This document shows positions 30,398 through 40,904 of a stretch of 64,000 bases of DNA, in pieces (the stretch's first letter is position 1; each line of letters opens with the position of its first letter). The notes under the pieces are model-generated. The model made no database searches, was not told the DNA's origin, and saw only the letters and a list, made by a program, of their open reading frames with translations. The DNA is from Stictocephala bisonia (taxonomy: Eukaryota; Arthropoda; Insecta; Hemiptera; Membracidae): positions 434,001-498,000 of the forward strand of contig JAQJVL010000607.1 of the NCBI GenBank assembly GCA_035578905.1, written 5' to 3'. The position numbers were made by a program, and so were the translations under genes.

Positions 30398-30555
30398 GAT
30401 GCCGATCATAGATATATAGGGCGAATGAGTGTAGATAAGAGTGTAATCATTGTTACTAACTAAGGTACTAGTAGAGTATTAAGGTCGACTGTTCTTCAGA
30501 AGAGCCATTTATAAATAGCTCAATAGCCAGCGTAACTAAGGGCCCTCCAGGTATT
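30398..30555. repeat. Second copy of the foldback arm
   Basis: Shares with 2068-2205 the blocks GATGCCGAT, GAATGAGTGTAG, GTAATCATTGTTACTAACTA-like, TCGACTGTTC and CTCAATAGCCAGCGTAACTA. Only the left arm is present, with no complementary right arm downstream. It shows that the 2068-2760 element belongs to a dispersed family. Confidence 0.6.
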
Positions 30556-30789
30556 ATTTTTGGCTGTCAATGTTGTTGCTCAATTTTTTTGGTTATGCGT
30601 TAAGCAGAGTGCAACTAGTGTTTCTATGTTGTTTTTGTAAATATTCTTAATATTTGATTAAGATATAAATTTAAAATATACAAAATGTTGGATTAAATTG
30701 TTATTTAATATATAAAACTGACTAAATGAATTTAAAACCAACCTAGAGGCTTTAGAAATATAGTGGACCTGACAGAAATAGTGGAAGCC

Positions 30790-30945
30790 ATGTCAGTGTC
30801 TCTCTATCTACTCAAATGAAGAAAGTGCCAGTGGCATTGAAAATTTGTGTGATTATGTGTTTATTTTGTGTATGTTACTACTACTCTGGTGTTAGTGAAC
30901 TTGTCTTCTAAGGTAAGTTTGCTGATATCCTATCTCTCCAATATA
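30790..30945. repeat. Dispersed short repeat, inverted relative to 12904-13009
   Basis: ATTTTGTGT, TACTACTACTCTG, GTTAGTGAACTT and TATCTCTCCAATAT occur here in the order expected of the reverse complement of the 106-bp unit at 12904-13009, with a ~30-bp extra piece between the last two blocks. The left border is unclear. Confidence 0.45.
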
Positions 30946-31606
30946 TAATTGTAATTTAATAAAAGTAATTTAATAAAAAAAAAAATAATTTATGAATAGT
31001 AAATAAGATATTGTATATTAATAAATAGCCATTTTAACATACTGCATAGTTAAATCATACAATAGTATCTTTATCTCAATCTAGTACTTTTGAAAAATAT
31101 ACATAATTAATTGTAATATTAACTTTAATCTAAATACTACACTGAATCATACTGTAGTTGTTTTTTGTATTTAATTGCAAGGGCCAATGGTATTAATTTC
31201 TGTTTCTTATTTTTTTTATATTACTATAAGAATTTAACTCAATAAATACAAAATAATGTTTAAAGCAAGTAAAAGAAAGTATTTATTTAAATAATGGGGT
31301 TTTTGGGATTTTAAATTTTGCAGTCATGCCTCAAGTCATTGATGCGTTTACGTAGGGTTTTACTTGTTTACTTGTAATATCAGTGTTGGCATTGCAATTG
31401 GCAAAACAAGTTGGTGGAGTTACATGTGTTTTTTAAGAATCTTGTGAATTAAAAGAAAAATAAATGTTGATGAATAGATCAGGTTTTGCGAGATTTGTTG
31501 TTATAAGGACTAGAAGAGGGTAAAATTGTCCTTGAAGCAGATTGGGTTGTTAGGATGAACCATGATTTGGTAGGATTTTGTATTTTTTTAAAAATATAAT
31601 CAATGA
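30946..31606. other. Noncoding AT-rich DNA
   Basis: No supported frame or repeat; several poly(A) tracts. Confidence 0.4.
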
Positions 31607-31775
31607 AACAGAGCCCAGCATAGGGATTGGACAGGTTGCTTTTGAAGTTTTCTTCGCTTCCAAAAAGGAGGTTGGTCTTCTTCAGCATACTCTGAATGGC
31701 TCCTTCCTATACCACCTTTTTTGGGCAAATTAGAGATGACTTTTCTTCTAAAGCAACCTGTCCAATTCCTCTGTT
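31607..31775. repeat. Hairpin inverted repeat
   Basis: GGATTGGACAGGTTGCTTTTGA near 31623 is complementary to TAAAGCAACCTGTCCAATTC near 31744, with matches extending to about 40 bp per arm and an ~80-bp loop. A MITE-like or foldback unit is possible. Confidence 0.45.
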
Positions 31776-32297
31776 GGCTGTGATTAATTGATTGATATTT
31801 TTATGATCAAAACTTGCTCCCCAAACCAAAAATAGTTCCTAACGCTTAACCCTAATCACCAACTACCACCATGGCCTAACCAACCACATCCTAAAAGCCT
31901 TCAACATCTTAAAAAAATCACCATCAAAAGAAATGACAAATAAAATCTGTATCTTTTTGTGTTGTAAGCTAGCTGTTAATGTACTGGACAAGTTCGCTGA
32001 TCTTTAGACAAGTTTGCTGATGGGCTAATATTTTGTATACAGGAATAAATTCTCTTATATTAAGACAGTAAATATTACTTACAATGACAGTCAATAAGAC
32101 TTTAGCTTAATCAATTTGTTTCTAATGATTTTATAATACAACACAAATAAAAAATATTATTGATAATGAAAGTAATGAACAAGCTAATTTTACTAGAGGA
32201 TAAAAATCTTAACATACAACTAATTTATACATAACAAATCACAACACAAAATTAAGCAACATATCAGTAAACAGCAATCTTCTTTTCAAACCCTTGA
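31776..32297. other. Noncoding, no recognised feature
   Basis: No supported coding or repeat content in this stretch between the hairpin and the hAT target site. Confidence 0.4.
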
Positions 32298-32305
32298 GTA
32301 ATAAC

Positions 32306-33838
32306 TAGAGGTGTACGGATGGTGAAATTTTCAATAGGATCGGATTTGGTTCGCTTTATATGTGTCCCTGATCAGATATTCACCAAATCGATTTTCGGAT
32401 TTGACTAATATGAAGCATTATACATTCTTAAAATATTTTTGCATCTCTTAGAATGAGTACTTTGATGTTTAAAATCCAATGCCTATAGTGTATTTTCTGG
32501 AGTCCCCCAGGGTTCCCTCCTGGAGCCTTTATTATTTTCTATCTATATGAATGATGTAATTTTGATCATTAAACACTCAAAGATATTACTCTTTGCAGGT
32601 GATGCCAAATCATATAAAGAGGTCACTTCAGAACTTGATTGCAGAGATCTGCATGAGGATTTGAATATTGTATTACTGTAGTGTTGTAGAAATGAAATGG
32701 AGGTTAATGTGTCTAAATGCTGTACTTACATTCTCCCGATGGACTAATGTGATTATCTTCGAGTACTCTCTTGGAGAGGAACCAATTAGCAGATGTTCAT
32801 GATTAAGGTTCTTGAGGTGACTATGACATTTTGTTGTGTACAAATACCACTGGTAAGGAGTCCCAGAGTCCCTTTCTTATTGTGATACTTCTTATGTGAT
32901 AAAGAGTACCTGATAGCAGCAACATCTCATCCTTTGTACACAATCTTATAATCAACTTGGGAACAAGTTTAGTCATTCATATGTGTTGCATTTTTGACAA
33001 AACTTGCTCCCTTTTGATAATTTGTGAGAAGAGTTGTAAATATGATGGAATGTTGCCACCAGGTTTTTATCAGGCAGGAAGTAATAAAAATGTCACAAAA
33101 ACTAGGATGCTGCTCAAAAGGAGGGCTGCAATCTTCAACAAAAACTGAATGGAATTAATTTACTGCCTTTGCATGAGAATTCCTAACCATAATTTTATCT
33201 CTTTCTTTTCACTTGTGTGCTGATAACAAAGTGGCATGACTATGGGCAGATTTGTCTGAGAAATATATTTTATCTTGTGACCAGATACTATTTTTTTTTT
33301 TAATTCTTTATAATTATCTGTACTTTTCTCGCTTGAAAAATTCCTGATATTATAACCAACTTTAGGAACTGACCTATTTTTCTATATTCCTTACTGTATT
33401 ATGAGCTTACAGTATAGGTGATAGAACCGATACCACGTTGATTCAGGTATCAATTTGAACTAACCGATAGTTTGGTCGAATGTAACACTTCATACGACTT
33501 GTTTATATTGTAGAAGTAGGAGGGATGGAGAATGAAGAATTTCCAGTTACTATAATCCTTGTCTTACTATGTGGCCTGGATCAGTGACCACATTCCTGTC
33601 TAGCTTACTATACAGATTCATGCGAGCTTTGTTAACAATATCTGTCTCTTGTATGGTTTTTGGAACTGCTGTATTTTGTCATGACATATAAACCAGTTTT
33701 TGCCGGATTCTCCAGGAATATATGCTGTCTGCCCGAATAAATCAGATAAATTACCATTGTTGTCAGATATTAATAATGGCTTCAGGTCAGGTTCGGATAT
33801 CCGAACCAAACTGAATTTAAGGTATCCGCACACCTCCA
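32306..33838. mobile_element. hAT element, non-autonomous or decayed
   Basis: Ends TAGAGGTGTACGGAT (left) and TGGAGGTGTGCGGAT (right, other strand) form short terminal inverted repeats. They are flanked by GTAATAAC (32298-32305) and GTAATGAC (33839-33846), an 8-bp target duplication with one mismatch. Both are typical of hAT transposons. A perfect TTCGGATATCCGAA palindrome sits near the right end (33792-33805). No hAT transposase frame was recognised; a LINE fragment lies inside. Its left interior resembles the copies at 4582 and 57492. Confidence 0.72.
32484..32720 (+). pseudogene. LINE reverse transcriptase fragment
   Basis: The plus strand reads YSVFSGVPQGSLLEPLLFSI, then YMNDVILIIKHSKILLFAGD and on to a stop. 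It contains motif B (GVPQGSxLxPLLF, YxND) and the catalytic strand with FAGD in place of FADD, then a nonsense codon after NIVLL. It belongs to the CR1/jockey-group of LINEs, is inactive, and is embedded in the hAT element. Confidence 0.7.
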
Positions 33839-33846
33839 GTAATGAC

Positions 33847-34380
33847 CTCTAGCCTACCCAAATAAATTATTACAAAAGAAAAATTAAAAAGAATTTATTT
33901 AATCATCTTCATGATGCTTTTAAGTATAAAAAATGTCAATAAAATTTAATAACCATTTCTGTTTGTATTTGGTTTAGAATCCAAACATATTCTGATCCAA
34001 AATTTAAGATAGACATAACTTAATTTCCAAAACTATGACCATTACTAATTTACAAATGTTAACAATCTTTATTTACTGAACATATATTCTAAACTGTTTT
34101 CTTTAAAAACATTCTTTTCAGTAGATGATTATTTTCATGAATACAGTTATGCTTTAACTGAATTCTAAAACGTGTTGAAAAAATTGCACAAAATGTCTAT
34201 TTATAATAATTTAAATATATTTACAGACTTAATATTCTAGAAAGTCATATTTACAAATATCTAGAACAATAACTTTAAATTTCAATATATTTGGAAAAGA
34301 CTGATAAAATATTACAAAGCTTATAAAAATATCAAATATACAAATTTTTACATGATGAAACATATAATGTTAAAACGAAG
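33847..34380. other. 3' flank of the SENP gene (probable 3' UTR on minus strand)
   Basis: Lies directly after the minus-strand stop at 34381. AATAAA-type signals can be read on the minus strand (for example TTTATT at 34068-34073 and near 33895). No competing frame. The extent of the UTR cannot be fixed from sequence alone. Confidence 0.4.
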
Positions 34381-34542
34381 CTATTGTAGTAACTGTTTTG
34401 TGACGATTTCATAAACCATCTTCAGTCTAAAGTAGGGCATGTCTTTTTGAGAAAATGTGAACTTAGCATTTCTGCTGAGGTATTCAGCAAACATACAAGA
34501 AAACACGCCACAGTCACTTCCGTTCATCTGTTGGGGAATGCC
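34381..34542 (-). CDS. SENP1: SENP exon 8 (terminal): catalytic Cys
   Basis: Acceptor TTTTAG at 34543-34548 on the minus strand; 53 codons and TAG at 34381-34383, phase 0. It begins GIPQQMNGSDCGVFSCMFAE and ends KMVYEIVTKQLLQ. The Cys in GSDCG is the nucleophile and PQQ carries the oxyanion-hole Gln. DMPYFRLKMVYEI matches the terminal helix of SENP1/2. Confidence 0.95.
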   Translation of the reverse strand, partial: GIPQQMNGSDCGVFSCMFAEYLSRNAKFTFSQKDMPYFRLKMVYEIVTKQLLQ

Positions 34543-34548
34543 CTAAAA

Positions 34549-35664
34549 CAAAATTATTCCATTACAAAGTTTCTGAGAATGGAATAGCACAACTCTCAAG
34601 TTAAATATAAAACAGGAATTACGAGTACCAATGACTGATCATCAGATACCATATAGTTGAATATCTGCACTGCAAACCAGTCATAATTATTAATATTATT
34701 GGACAAATCCAATGTTGAAAGTCAATCTGTGGTAATTTCATGCCATTCTTAAATTATTAATTAAGAATCCTGAAATAGTCTTGTTTTGTGTCATTTTGAT
34801 ATATATACAATGCCAGTCTGTTTCAAAAATGTAAAACACAATTGGTTAAAATAAGTTATAAGGTTTCAAGAAATATACGCCCCAAAGTGCTTCATTTTTT
34901 CCATCTGTCATTATGTGATATTAACAATATATGATCAACACTTAAGGTATTGACTTCAAATTTGGTACATGTATGACTATTAACCTGCGATCGGTCGCAC
35001 CCCAGCTTGTAACGAAAATAATCACGCATATATGGAACACATAAAATTCCAACAAATGGAAAAATTACTAATATTAAGGCAAATTATCTCTATTAGTTAT
35101 AGAATATCTACTATAATAATTATCTGTATGTAGAAAAATATCAAAATTATAAATTAGATCAGCATCATAAATTTTTCGAACGTCCTCATTACTGTTCTCT
35201 TCTTGAATCCATTTCATAATAAAGTACACACATTGTACAGAGTACAAAATATCGTAACACCACAGTCAAACACAAAAACAAAGTATTATAACCAGAATAT
35301 AACACACAAGACTTATAACAATAATATTTACACTTACCCTGCGATACAAAACAAAATATTTACACTTAGCTTAAAACTAAAACTACACTTGGCAAGTAAG
35401 AAAAAAAATTTATGAAACAAAAAAAGTTGCGTCCTTAGGGCACCACTAACAGTTACAGTAACACAAACGGTCGCACAGCTAGGACATACTAACAGGACAG
35501 AAGCATGCCATTTTACCCCAGTCATCCTGTTTACAGCAAAAACAGTTGCCTTAAAGGTCAACGACACATAGCTGGGTCATCAACAATTTAGCTCAAAAGA
35601 TTTTGAAAATCCATTACAGTAACTATTTAGATAGGGCTTACCTAATGGAGGGATTGATTGCTGG
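34549..35664. other. SENP intron 7, distal part
   Basis: No frame supported. TTAACCTGCGATCGGTCGCA at 34981 and ACGGTCGCACAGC near 35467 hint at a piggyBac-type element, but no matching second end with TTAA could be found. Confidence 0.35.
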
Positions 35665-35995
35665 TTAACCCTCCATAGGTGGGATCACGGAGTTTTCCTT
35701 CGGGCGCTTTTATTTATGTAAAAAAATATGCGTTGTTGCCGGTCGGCAGTCGCAGGATCGACTGTACCTCACGAGCCTCTTTCTAGGAACCGCCTCGAGG
35801 GCATTTCATTCTCCCCCTCTTCCACCCCTACCCCTTCTATCCAGTTGAAGCCCGAGAGTCGCGGAGCACGGACGCCGCCACCGTGTCTTACCGATCGCAC
35901 TACTGCGATCACAATGTTCAGTTCCGTGTGTCACCGATAGTGTTGTTATTTTATGCGTATTTTTACTTATATTTTTTACATATAATTATTGAACT

Positions 35996-36421
35996 ATGGA
36001 TGACGATAACAGAATAAATAGACTGTTGTCGAGTGTTGAACGAGAGGAACGTGAATTAGGAGAAAGACCTTCAGGTAGTGTTGTTAGAAACATTTTCAAT
36101 GATGAACTAAATGAAGATAGTGCAAACCAAGTTAGTGATGCAAGTGATTTGGACGATGATGGGCTTGGTGTACTTGAGGAATGGGAAGAAGAAGAAACAT
36201 CAGAAGGAGAAGATGAAGAACCAGAACAACAAGATATTGCTCGATATAACATATTTGATGATTTAGAAGAAATCCCACTTTTTCAACGAAAAAACAGTCA
36301 GATTGTTAGTCGAAGAGATGGAAGGAATGCATATATAAGCAAACATAAAAAGATGCTTTGGGACTTGCAACCCCCTCCACGTCAAGCTAGAACCAGGGCA
36401 AGAAATGTGTTATACGAATGA
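35996..36421 (+). CDS. piggyBac 1 transposase, N-terminal part
   Basis: 141 codons beginning MDDDNRINRLLSSVEREERE. It contains the long acidic stretch (LEEWEEEETSEGEDEEPEQQ) usual at the N terminus of piggyBac transposases, then a basic PPPRQARTRARNV segment. It ends TGA at 36419-36421, overlapping the ATG of the next frame by four bases (ATGA). In the family these two parts form one protein, so either a one-base frameshift has split the gene here or a small intron or recoding joins them. Confidence 0.8.
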   Translation: MDDDNRINRLLSSVEREERELGERPSGSVVRNIFNDELNEDSANQVSDASDLDDDGLGVLEEWEEEETSEGEDEEPEQQDIARYNIFDDLEEIPLFQRKNSQIVSRRDGRNAYISKHKKMLWDLQPPPRQARTRARNVLYE

Positions 36422-37905
36422 GGGTAAGTCATGTAAACAATCCAGTAAAAGATAGTAAAACACCTATTGATGTTTGGAAACATTTTTTTACTGATGAGAT
36501 GATTCTTGACATTGTTCAATACACTAATCTATGGATTGAGAAAAAGAAAAGTGATTATTCAAGGGAAGATCATTGTAGACCAACAACTCCAGCAGAAATC
36601 AAAGCAGTGATAGGAATTTTGTATATGCTTGGCGTTATGAAACTATCCCACAGAATTTTAGAGGAGGTTTGGTCTCGAGATGCATGTGGTGTTGAATTCT
36701 TCTCATTGGTCATGCCCTTGTATCGATTTAAGTTTTTACTGAGGGCACTGCGATTTGACGATATAAACTCAAGGCAAGAAAGGAAATTATTAGACAGACT
36801 GGCTCCGATTCGAGACACATTTGAGCAGTTTGTTGAGAACTGCCAGAAGAACTATACAGTCAGCGAGTTTGTTACAGTCGACGAGATGCTTGAGAAATTC
36901 CGTGGACGCTGTCTTTTCAGACAATATATTAAATCCAAGCCAGGTCAATACGGGATCAAAATTTTTGCAATGTGCTGCGCCAGGTCATTCTACACCAGCA
37001 ATTTGGAAATTTACTGTGGCAATCAACCAGATGGGCTGTACAAATTGGACAATTCAGGCAAGAGTGTCGTTGAGAGAATGGTTGAACCGATTACAGGATC
37101 TGGACGAAATGTCACTGTGGACAATTGGTTCTGTTCAATTCCATTGTGTGCTAGCCTTTCAGAAAACCACAGAATCACATTAGTTGGGACACTGAGAAGG
37201 AACAAAAGAAAGATTCCTCCTCCTTTTGTAGACAAAAAGCTATTGCCTGTGGGTGGCTCAGTTTTTGGTTTCAATAGTGACTGCACACTAGTGACATATC
37301 AACCAAACAAGAACAAACAAGTTACTTTGCTCTCTTCAATGCATCAAAGTGATGACGTAGACTCTGATGCGAACTCTAAAACCTTTGGTAAGCCAGAAAT
37401 AGTGCTTTTTTACAATTCCACAAAAGGAGGCGTCGACACGGTGGACCAACTGAAAGAAAATTACACCGTTTCAAGAACCTCTAACAGATGGACCATGACA
37501 GTTTTCTATGGACTTCTCAACATCGCAGGTGTAAACAGTTTTGTTATTCTGCGGAAGAATAACAGTGAAAACAACATGATGAGAAGACATTTTTTGAAGT
37601 CTTTAGCACAGGCCCTATGTAAGGAACAGATGTTGTCCCGGTTGCCCATAAAAGCTACACCATCGTGGGCCAAAAAAAGGTTGCGGGAACTCCTTGAACT
37701 GCCAGAGCAACAACGACCTCCTCCAGCTGAAGACGTTACTTCGGGAAGATGTTATGCATGTGACTGGCGTAAGAACCGAGCTTCTAAAACAAGGTGTGTG
37801 AAGTGCAAGTTCTTCATTTGTAGGGAGCATACTGCACCTGTTGTTTATGTGAATTGCGCAAATATGGATGAAAACATGGAAGTAAGTGACGACGATGATG
37901 TCTAA
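36418..37905 (+). CDS. piggyBac 1 transposase, catalytic part (495 aa)
   Basis: Open frame with the DDE_Tnp_1_7 core. Catalytic aspartates are visible in FVTVDEMLEKFRG (~residue 156), VTVDNWFCS (~236) and KGGVDTVDQLKENY (~339); YGIKIFAMCC and RTSNRWTMTVFYGLLNI are further family blocks. The C-terminal cysteine-rich domain reads CYACDWRKNRASKTRCVKCK plus FICREHT, a metal-binding finger found in many piggyBac transposases that contacts the element ends. There are no stops within it. It would be catalytically intact if the break from the preceding frame can be bridged. Confidence 0.9.
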   Translation: MRVSHVNNPVKDSKTPIDVWKHFFTDEMILDIVQYTNLWIEKKKSDYSREDHCRPTTPAEIKAVIGILYMLGVMKLSHRILEEVWSRDACGVEFFSLVMPLYRFKFLLRALRFDDINSRQERKLLDRLAPIRDTFEQFVENCQKNYTVSEFVTVDEMLEKFRGRCLFRQYIKSKPGQYGIKIFAMCCARSFYTSNLEIYCGNQPDGLYKLDNSGKSVVERMVEPITGSGRNVTVDNWFCSIPLCASLSENHRITLVGTLRRNKRKIPPPFVDKKLLPVGGSVFGFNSDCTLVTYQPNKNKQVTLLSSMHQSDDVDSDANSKTFGKPEIVLFYNSTKGGVDTVDQLKENYTVSRTSNRWTMTVFYGLLNIAGVNSFVILRKNNSENNMMRRHFLKSLAQALCKEQMLSRLPIKATPSWAKKRLRELLELPEQQRPPPAEDVTSGRCYACDWRKNRASKTRCVKCKFFICREHTAPVVYVNCANMDENMEVSDDDDV

Positions 37906-37908
37906 ACA

Positions 37909-38398
37909 CTTTACCCACTAGTTGTTCCAGTTGCAGACAGTTTACATACCTATTGAATTTTATGTATGCATAGAATTTCAATAAATATCTCAGGTATGTT
38001 TTTTTTTATTTAGGCTAATAATTATTATACAGTGTTTTTATACAACCATTTTACAATATATGTATAAAACTAACTTTACCCACTAATTGTTCCAGTTGCA
38101 GACAGTTTACATACCTATTGAATTTTATGTATGTATAAAATTTCAATAAATATCTCAGGTGTTTTTTTTTTATTTAGGATAATAATTATTATACAGTGTT
38201 TTTATACAACCATTTTACAATATATGTATAAAACTAACTTTACCCACTAATTGTTCCAGTTGCAGACAGTTTTCATACCTATTAAGTTTTATTTATGTAA
38301 AAAATATGCAAATAAATATCTCAAGTATGTTTCTTTTATTACACAATTATTATACAGTGTTTTTATACAACCATTTTACAATATATGTATAAAACAAT
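37909..38398 (+). repeat. Three 165-bp tandem repeats in the piggyBac 1 3' region
   Basis: CTTTACCCACTA starts copies at 37909, 38074 and 38238 (periods 165 and 164). Each copy has GTTCCAGTTGCAGACAGTTT, an AATAAATATCTCA polyadenylation-type block, and TACAGTGTTTTTATACAACC. Copy 3 has diverged most. They start right after the stop codon, so the transcript would have three possible poly(A) signals. Confidence 0.9.
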
Positions 38399-38486
38399 AC
38401 AGTTTGTCTATTATTTTAATACCTGGAAGAAACCTCCGTGAGTCACCGTTTATGTTTTAAAATCAATGTCACCGACGAAGGGTTAA

Positions 38487-38945
38487 TAACACCAGTTTCG
38501 TTATTTAGTATCAAATTTTTACTTCATACAATTTCAAAATCGAGGTACTCTGAAATGTTCAATTGTCAAATTGATCAAAATTATTTTATTTTTAATTTTT
38601 AGGATACAAAGAGCTTTTTAAATGTAATCACAACCTAACAAAACTGGTTTTTATAAAAAACATTTCATAATACTAAGCATGATTAGTAGATATATTGTTG
38701 GAATGCCACTACTTTACATTGAACTTATTTATTAGCAGTTGGAAGTGATGAAAGATACGATAGGGAAGAAGGCTAAAAACTGAATTAAATCAAAATTGTC
38801 TTCATATATTATGAGCCCAACAAGAAAACTAGGACTAAATAAAAAAACACAAAAGGTACCACTAAGACTTAGGAGCTTTGTACAATTTTAGTTCTTTTAG
38901 TTTTGCTTTTTATTAGTTCCTTAAAAACTATATTGATCATACTAC
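38487..38945. other. SENP intron 7, proximal part
   Basis: Noncoding sequence between the piggyBac end and SENP exon 7. Nothing else recognised. Confidence 0.45.
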
Positions 38946-39032
38946 CTTGACATTTTCTAATTTCCAATTACTGATGTCATAAGCTTTTTTCTTCTTGTCT
39001 AAACTTTCTTCATTTAAATATTTCAACAAAGC
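38946..39032 (-). CDS. SENP1: SENP exon 7
   Basis: 29 codons, phase 0 at both ends, acceptor TTTGCAG and donor GTAGT. It reads ALLKYLNEESLDKKKKAYDI and ends NWKLENVK. It corresponds to the helix between the catalytic Asp and Cys (LLKYLxxESxDKK in SENP1). Confidence 0.93.
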
Positions 39033-39973
39033 CTGCAAAGAAATAACACATTTATAACTTTTGCAAAATTTAAAACTAGCATATTTAAGCTAATTAATTA
39101 ATATTAAGAGTTTCACAGCAAATATTAAGTTAGCGTGAGCATACAGTTTAGTTTATTAATTTATCACATACATGCATGTAAATCATTATACTAAACAACA
39201 GTTCAGGAAGATTCTGTTCAGTATTTGAAATAAAACAAATGAAGCATCTTCTTGAAGTTGAAGTACAGTTGAATGTCTTTAGGATTCTCACCCATTTCTT
39301 TATTATTTGCACGACCACCAGTACGCTATTTAAGAATCAAAGTGTCTTTCAGAATTTTCAAGATTTTTATCAAATATTTGGGACCGTCTCTGTCAGGAAT
39401 ACACCCAATTATCAGCAAATATATGTTAAATAGTGGATGCCATGTTTGTTGACAGTGTAAAAGAGTTTTGTTGAAATTTTTAGCCTTGAGGTTGCTGACC
39501 ATCTGCAAACTAGCCTTAACACTGTTGAAACAGACCGCCTACTTCCTAATATGCACCAAAACATATCCAAGTGTTCCAGCATGACCTTTGACAAAAACGG
39601 TGCATCACAGCTGGTGCAGAATACTGTAAATAAACAAGCATTAGAAAATTAAAACAAATAAATTATGAAAGGTCCTTTAGAGCAACTTTTATTTTACCCA
39701 GTAACATCAGATGAAATAGCCTGTACGTTTTTGAGAAATAAATTGCCTCCATGTTATCGTGATTTTCCCATGACAGAACTTGAAAAATCCAAGCATAAAT
39801 CAAAATAAATTCTTGCCCATTTAATAAACTTTTCTTTTGTGACAGAATTTTACCAAATTCTCTAAATAATGTCAAGATTATTTTGATAGAAAAAAAAACC
39901 ACCAAAAATGACATTTCAAACTAACAACCCATATCCATTATACCAACCCTTACCAAAGTTCATGAAAAAGCAG
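39033..39973. other. SENP intron 6 sequence with an unexplained frame
   Basis: A 57-codon plus-strand frame at about 39481-39651 (SLEVADHLQTSLNTVETDRL onward) and overlapping minus-strand frames lie here. I recognise no family and no splice context. It might be a decayed transposase piece. Confidence 0.3.
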
Positions 39974-40266
39974 TATACAGGTTGTTTGAAAAGTGTGGGG
40001 CAAAACTTCAGAAAATGATTAAATAGGTAAAAATAAATAAAAAAAGTTCCTATGAAGATGTGTCTTATCTCGCTTAGTTTGACGTCTGAATGCGAGTTTT
40101 TAAAAAAGGCCATATCTCATAAACAGTATTAGCTATAGTTTTGTAACTTGACACATATATTGAAATTTACATCACCTAATATTTTTACTCAATTCAAAAT
40201 GGCGGCTGTTTAAAAATTGTAATGCTAAATTTTATGAAAACAAAAGCAAAAACAAAAACTTGCCAC

Positions 40267-40533
40267 GATACCTAATATTTAGCTTAAAAAGAGGCAAATC
40301 TTTTGGTACCTCATTTGTTACAATCAGACAGTAAATAACTGAGAAAATGTTATTTTTCTGATTGTGTGCAAAATGTTTTTGCAACTTTCGTATCCTTGTG
40401 TCTATTGAATTGAACAAAACCACCAGTAAAATTTTGCACACAACCAGAAAAATTACATTATCTCAGTTATTTACTGTCTGATTGTAACAAATTAAGTAAC
40501 AAAAGATTTGCCTTTTTTTTAGCTATATATTAA
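40267..40533. repeat. Foldback element, interrupted by piggyBac 2
   Basis: The left arm (40267-40375) and right arm (40430-40533, resumed at 43418-43426) are reverse complements around a ~55-bp loop: GGCAAATCTTTTGGTACCTC, GTTACAATCAGACAGTAAAT and GTGTGCAAAAT each have a complement in the right arm. The last matching bases, GATAC at 40267 and GTATC at 43422, are on opposite sides of the piggyBac, so that element inserted into the right arm. Sequence before it (TACAGGTTGTTTGAAAAGTG at 39975) looks like a transposon end and may belong to the same unit. Confidence 0.75.
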
Positions 40534-40542
40534 CCCTTTTAC

Positions 40543-40612
40543 TGCCGACGTCCGTACAGTACGGACGTCGGCATTTCTAGCGAAAACCGCCGACGTCCGT
40601 ACTGTACGGACG
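40543..40612. repeat. Paired palindromes at the piggyBac 2 left end
   Basis: GCCGACGTCCGTAC, one base, and its exact complement make a 29-bp palindrome at 40543-40571. A second, shorter one with the same half-site follows at 40588-40612 (GCCGACGTCCGTAC-T-GTACGGACGC). Probable transposase-binding sites; the right end has only a diverged half-site. Confidence 0.85.
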
Positions 40613-40904
40613 CATAGTATTTTACGTTTTAATTGCTTGATAATGAACTAAAACCACCAAAATTTTTGTTAATGACATTAGAAGACAATATTAAACATAA
40701 TTATAGTCCATTGTATAACTCGCAATATTTTTTCGATAGTCTTTGGGAAAAAAACTTTAGTGGTTTACCAGACAGCTGATACGAATTGTTCAAGCTGTCA
40801 GTTACTCAGTGTTCAGTCTTGGTGTTTGTTTGCAGTGTGTTTATATGAGGTTATTTGTTTGTTTTATTTAGTTTGTACTTATATTACAATTATTTACTTG
40901 CAAA

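Larger units (their letters stand above)
35669..38482 (+). mobile_element. piggyBac element 1 (near-complete)
   Basis: Flanked by TTAA at 35665-35668 and 38483-38486. Ends read CCCTCCATAGGTG (left) and CCCTTCGTCGGTG (right, other strand), starting CCCT as piggyBac ends do. The internal CACGGAG block is also shared between the two ends (35686 and 38435 region). It encodes a transposase in two overlapping frames. The 5' region is GC-rich (35740-35940), unlike the surrounding intron. It lies in SENP intron 7 in the opposite orientation. Confidence 0.85.

Noticed and set aside
34981..35590. Possible further piggyBac element starting TTAACCTGCGATCGGTCGCA
   Set aside because: No complementary end next to a second TTAA could be found; similarity to ACGGTCGCAC near 35467 is too short.
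39326..39651. Possible extra SENP exon between exons 6 and 7
   Set aside because: Exons 6 and 7 join directly in phase within a well-conserved protein block, leaving no room; the frames here match no family I know.
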